NCBI GenBank assembly: GCA_036524005.1
Contig: DATDDB010000098.1
Location: forward strand, 1-8,162
Reading direction: 5' to 3'
DNA length: 8,162 nucleotides
Source of the DNA: DATDDB01 sp036524005
Lineage (GTDB): Bacteria; Pseudomonadota; Gammaproteobacteria; Burkholderiales; Gallionellaceae
The position numbers and the translations under genes were made by a program. How positions within the stretch are numbered: the first letter of the stretch is position 1; each line of letters opens with the position of its first letter. Positions 6,605 through 8,162 of this stretch are shown piece after piece. The notes under the pieces are model-generated. The model did no database searches. It saw only the letters and a list, made by a program, of their open reading frames with translations, and was not told the DNA's origin.

Positions 6605-6918
6605 TCGGCGCAATGCCTGGCCTGCGGGGTACGGAGTGGCTTTCCGCACGCCCGGCAGATCGGGCCAAACAAGCTCAGCCGGTGATGATAAAGCGCGTTC
6701 GAATTCGTTTCGCGAAACCCGGTCAGCCCGAAGTAGGCCTCTAATGCCCGATACCCCAGACGCGCCTCTCCCTCCGCCAGACTAACCCCATGTTCGACGT
6801 AATCCTGCCGGGCATCCGCGATACGGTGCTCCAGCAACGGATACACCTTTTCCCACTCATGCTCTTCGAGCATCGGGATTTCCATCCGGCAGCGCCAACA
6901 CCACAGGGTCTTCGCCAT
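6586..6918 (-). CDS. Uncharacterised protein with N-terminal CxxC and C-terminal zinc ribbon
   Basis: I do not recognise a named family. The 110 residues begin with an aromatic Cys motif, WCWRC (Cys7, Cys10). A charged, mostly helical middle follows (about 15-80), including YRALEAYFGLTGFRETNSNAL. The C-terminal four-cysteine zinc ribbon is CRACGKPLRTPQARHCAECG (Cys88, Cys91, Cys103, Cys106). The second module would bind one zinc; the first pair may join it or act alone (inference). There is no signal peptide or membrane segment, so it is cytoplasmic. The start is ATG 6918, 23 nt after the yjdM stop, with a weak G-rich Shine-Dalgarno. It overlaps rluA by 19 nt. Position between another zinc-ribbon gene and an RNA-modifying enzyme hints at an RNA- or protein-binding role, but nothing in the sequence proves one. 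Confidence 0.85.
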   Translation of the reverse strand: MAKTLWCWRCRMEIPMLEEHEWEKVYPLLEHRIADARQDYVEHGVSLAEGEARLGYRALEAYFGLTGFRETNSNALYHHRLSLFGPICRACGKPLRTPQARHCAECGAPV

Positions 6919-6941
6919 GCCAACCGCCGTATCCGAGTCGC

Positions 6942-7283
6942 CTATACCTTCTTCACAAACTCCGACTTCAGCGACATGGGTCCTATGCCGTCGATTTTGC
7001 AGTCGATATCGTGGTCACCCTCCACCAGGCGGATGTTCTTCACCTTGGTGCCCACCTTCACCACCGCCGACGAACCCTTCACCTTCAAGTCCTTGATCAC
7101 CGTCACCGTGTCGCCGTCTGCCAATACATTGCCCACCGAGTCCTTGATCACGCGCGCCTCATCAGCAGCTGCCGCGGGCGCATCCTTGCTCCACTCATGC
7201 GCGCACTCGGGGCACACGTACATATTGCCGTCTTCGTAGGTGTATTCGGAATTGCATTTGGGACATTTCGGTAAAGTGCTCAA
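6942..7283 (-). CDS. yjdM: YjdM/PhnA family zinc-ribbon protein
   Basis: Member of the PhnA/YjdM family (113 residues here, 111 in E. coli). The phosphonate-related name is historical and the biochemical role remains unclear. The N-terminal zinc ribbon is CPKCNSEYTYEDGNMYVCPEC (Cys7, Cys10, Cys24, Cys27). The C-terminal SH3-like half carries LADGDTVTVIKDLKVKGSS, KVGTKVKNIRLVEGDHDIDC and the tail LKSEFVKKV, nearly identical to the E. coli protein. The start is TTG at 7283: it gives the family N-terminus (LSTLPKCPKC) and has GGAG 7 nt upstream. The open frame continues to a GTG at 7352, but that adds 23 residues foreign to the family. It is the first gene of a tight cluster with the Cys-motif protein and rluA. 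Confidence 0.95.
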   Translation of the reverse strand: MSTLPKCPKCNSEYTYEDGNMYVCPECAHEWSKDAPAAAADEARVIKDSVGNVLADGDTVTVIKDLKVKGSSAVVKVGTKVKNIRLVEGDHDIDCKIDGIGPMSLKSEFVKKV

Positions 7284-7290
7284 TTCAAGA

Positions 7291-7294
7291 CTCC
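7291..7294 (-). promoter_or_regulatory. Shine-Dalgarno that fixes the yjdM TTG start
   Basis: GGAG in the sense orientation with a 7-nt spacer to TTG 7283. It supports the short, family-length YjdM over the extended reading from 7352. Confidence 0.75.
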
Positions 7295-7311
7295 AATTTC
7301 TAAGAGATAAG

Positions 7312-7335
7312 GCGGGTCGCGTTGCGCGAACCCGC
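7312..7335 (-). other. Hairpin between the lipoprotein gene and yjdM
   Basis: GCGGGT pairs with ACCCGC, then after a single bulged T an inner CGCG/CGCG stem closes a 3-nt loop (CAA), for ten base pairs in all. In the sense orientation it is followed by CTTATCTCTTAG, which is pyrimidine-rich but not a true U tract. It could be a weak terminator of the lipoprotein gene or a leader structure of yjdM. It lies 28 nt upstream of the yjdM start. Confidence 0.45.
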
Positions 7336-7383
7336 TCTGTTGCGACCGTCAAAACTGCCGGTCAGCGGCGCGACGTCACCTGC

Positions 7384-7518
7384 TCAGCGCTGCTGCACCA
7401 GGTCATCGTGATGATGCCCATGCCCGCCCCGCATGACACGCTCACCGCCCTCCAGGGGAAAATCGTCACACCCAGCCAGGGCCGATGCCAGCAAAACCAA
7501 CAATACAACTTTCTTCAT
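7384..7518 (-). CDS. Small His-rich lipoprotein, 44 residues
   Basis: This short reading frame is not a recognised family. It encodes a clear lipoprotein signal peptide: MKKVVLLVLLASALAGC, with two lysines, a hydrophobic stretch and the lipobox LAGC. Signal peptidase II cleavage before Cys17 would leave a 28-residue mature lipopeptide. The +2 and +3 residues are both Asp, which in enterobacteria favours inner-membrane retention (the rule may differ here). The mature part has an FPLEGGERVMR segment and a metal-binding-type run, RGGHGHHHDD (30-39), then LVQQR. A possible role is binding Ni, Zn or Cu at the periplasmic face, which is inference. The upstream DNA is purine-rich (GGAAAGAAGACAAGG), but the AAGG lies only 2 nt from ATG, so the Shine-Dalgarno is imperfect. 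It is flanked by two hairpins, which suggests its own small transcript. Confidence 0.72.
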   Translation of the reverse strand: MKKVVLLVLLASALAGCDDFPLEGGERVMRGGHGHHHDDLVQQR

Positions 7519-7551
7519 TACCTTGTCTTCTTTCCGTATCTAATAAATGAT

Positions 7552-7567
7552 CGCCCCTCACGGGGCG
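7552..7567 (-). terminator. Possible weak terminator hairpin after the DUF805 gene
   Basis: CGCCCC and GGGGCG form a 6-bp GC-only stem with a 4-nt loop, 41 nt after the DUF805-type gene stops and 34 nt before the lipoprotein gene starts. In the sense orientation it is followed by ATCATTTATTAG, which is A/T-rich but lacks a continuous U run. It could end the upstream transcript or lie in the lipoprotein leader. In the same gap a lone TTGACA (7601-7596) has no acceptable -10 at 16-18 bp, so I do not call a promoter. Confidence 0.4.
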
Positions 7568-7607
7568 CGTAATGTTCAACGAACGGGTTGTGACCTGTCA
7601 AGCTGCA

Positions 7608-8060
7608 TCAGCCGCCGAGCGCGAGCAGATAACGAACCTTGTAGTATTCATTCAAGGCATCATATGAACACACGATAGCGAAACCAAACAACGCCAGCGA
7701 AACACAAACTTTCAGGATGCCGGACGGCTGAGGAGGATCGCCATAATCATTTTTCCAGCGCGGGCCTGACAAAAAGCACATCACGGGAAGTATGACAACA
7801 CCGATCAACGGAAAAGCCAGCAAATTAACCACCCAGCCTGGCATGTTCAGGTCGCGCAAGCGGCCAGCGGAAAATAGCCAGAAGACACCGCCCACCGCCG
7901 CGCCGAACAGCGACACGTAGAAGTTGTACTCCCCTAGGCTGATAGCCTTCGGGACAGCCGCCTTATCGCTGAGATACAGAGTGGCCAAAGACCAAGCGAT
8001 CATTGCAGAAGACATCGTCAACAGGTAAGTCCCAGCCCCGATTCTTTGCTTCCAGATCAT
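7608..8060 (-). CDS. DUF805-like inner-membrane protein
   Basis: Polytopic membrane protein of 150 residues with no known activity. Four hydrophobic segments are visible, near residues 11-30, 48-65, 77-97 and 116-136. The family assignment rests on GRLRDLNMPGW (66-76), which corresponds to the DUF805 signature R-L-x-D-x-x-x-x-G-W before a helix containing FPLIGVVILPVMCFL, and on SGPRWKNDYGDPPQ (98-111), which matches the family's G-x-N-x-YG-x-x-P tail motif. Spacing between the two fits DUF805. The start is ATG 8060, with GGAG 4 nt upstream. A TTG at 8078 would add six residues. The gene stands alone: a repeat element lies 5' of it and a hairpin 3'. The match is from motif memory, so the family call is moderate while the coding call is strong. 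Confidence 0.85.
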   Translation of the reverse strand: MIWKQRIGAGTYLLTMSSAMIAWSLATLYLSDKAAVPKAISLGEYNFYVSLFGAAVGGVFWLFSAGRLRDLNMPGWVVNLLAFPLIGVVILPVMCFLSGPRWKNDYGDPPQPSGILKVCVSLALFGFAIVCSYDALNEYYKVRYLLALGG

Positions 8061-8086
8061 GACTCTCCCATTCCGCAAAAACGTAT

Positions 8087-8162
8087 GTAGGTCGGGTGGA
8101 GCGCAGCGATACCCAACATCATTCGATCAACGATGGGTATCGCTGCGCTCCACCCATCCTAC
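8087..8162. repeat. REP/BIME-like long inverted repeat
   Basis: Two arms (8087-8116 and 8133-8162) are reverse complements at 27 of 30 positions. The 22-bp inner part (8094-8115 with 8134-8155) pairs perfectly. The outer GTAGG and CCTAC pair after a 2-base mismatch, and the loop is about 16-18 nt. The GAGCGCAGCGA core is a type I know as dispersed palindromes in intergenic DNA of beta- and gammaproteobacteria. GTAG heads are typical of REP sequences served by RAYT (TnpA-REP) transposases. No transposase is visible. The repeat ends exactly at the window edge, so it may be longer. Confidence 0.8.

Noticed and set aside
6605..6649. A 15-residue N-terminal extension of RluA from GTG 6649
   Set aside because: It is entirely inside the upstream gene, is not part of the RluA family N-terminus, and would make the protein longer than its relatives.
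7284..7352. A 23-residue N-terminal extension of YjdM from GTG 7352
   Set aside because: It is absent from the family, overlaps the 7312-7335 hairpin, and the TTG at 7283 has a well-placed GGAG.
7596..7601. A TTGACA -35 element for the lipoprotein gene
   Set aside because: No acceptable -10 hexamer occurs 16-18 bp downstream (the bases there read TGAACA or worse).

Overview
The window reads as chromosomal DNA of a GC-rich (about 60 % by eye) Gram-negative proteobacterium, most likely a betaproteobacterium. This rests on the order rpmH-rnpA-yidD-yidC-mnmE-mnmG, a YidC with a large periplasmic domain, and the RnpA signature RN(F/Y)xKRxxRE. The genus is inference. All ten genes supported here lie on the minus strand, so transcription runs from high to low coordinates.

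Layout in transcription order. The right edge (8087-8162) holds a near-perfect inverted repeat with GTAG/CTAC ends, resembling a REP/BIME-type dispersed element. Next is a DUF805-like membrane protein (8060-7608). A stretch of about 320 bases between it and yjdM contains a 44-residue His-rich lipoprotein gene (7518-7384) and two hairpins. Then comes a compact cluster: yjdM (phnA-type zinc-ribbon protein), an uncharacterised protein with two Cys motifs, and rluA (pseudouridine synthase).

A strong sigma70-type promoter at 5923-5895 starts the ribosome/membrane/tRNA block: rpmH (L34), rnpA (RNase P protein), yidD, yidC (membrane insertase), mnmE and mnmG (cut by the left edge about 10 residues before its expected end). 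The block joins ribosome assembly, tRNA 5' maturation, membrane protein insertion and wobble-uridine modification. MnmE and MnmG act as one complex on tRNA U34.

The most informative non-coding signal is the 225-bp mnmE-mnmG gap. It carries three parS-type palindromes around CACGTG in about 125 bp, so it is probably a ParB loading (centromere) site near the replication origin. parA/parB would be expected beyond the left edge after mnmG, but are not visible. dnaA, which often lies beside rpmH, is absent; rluA is there instead.

I found no mobile element with a transposase, no CRISPR array and no RNA gene. The protein-coding content is mostly conserved housekeeping. The parts worth a second look are the parS cluster, the small His-rich lipoprotein, the uncharacterised Cys-motif protein, and the 5' hairpins at rpmH and rluA.
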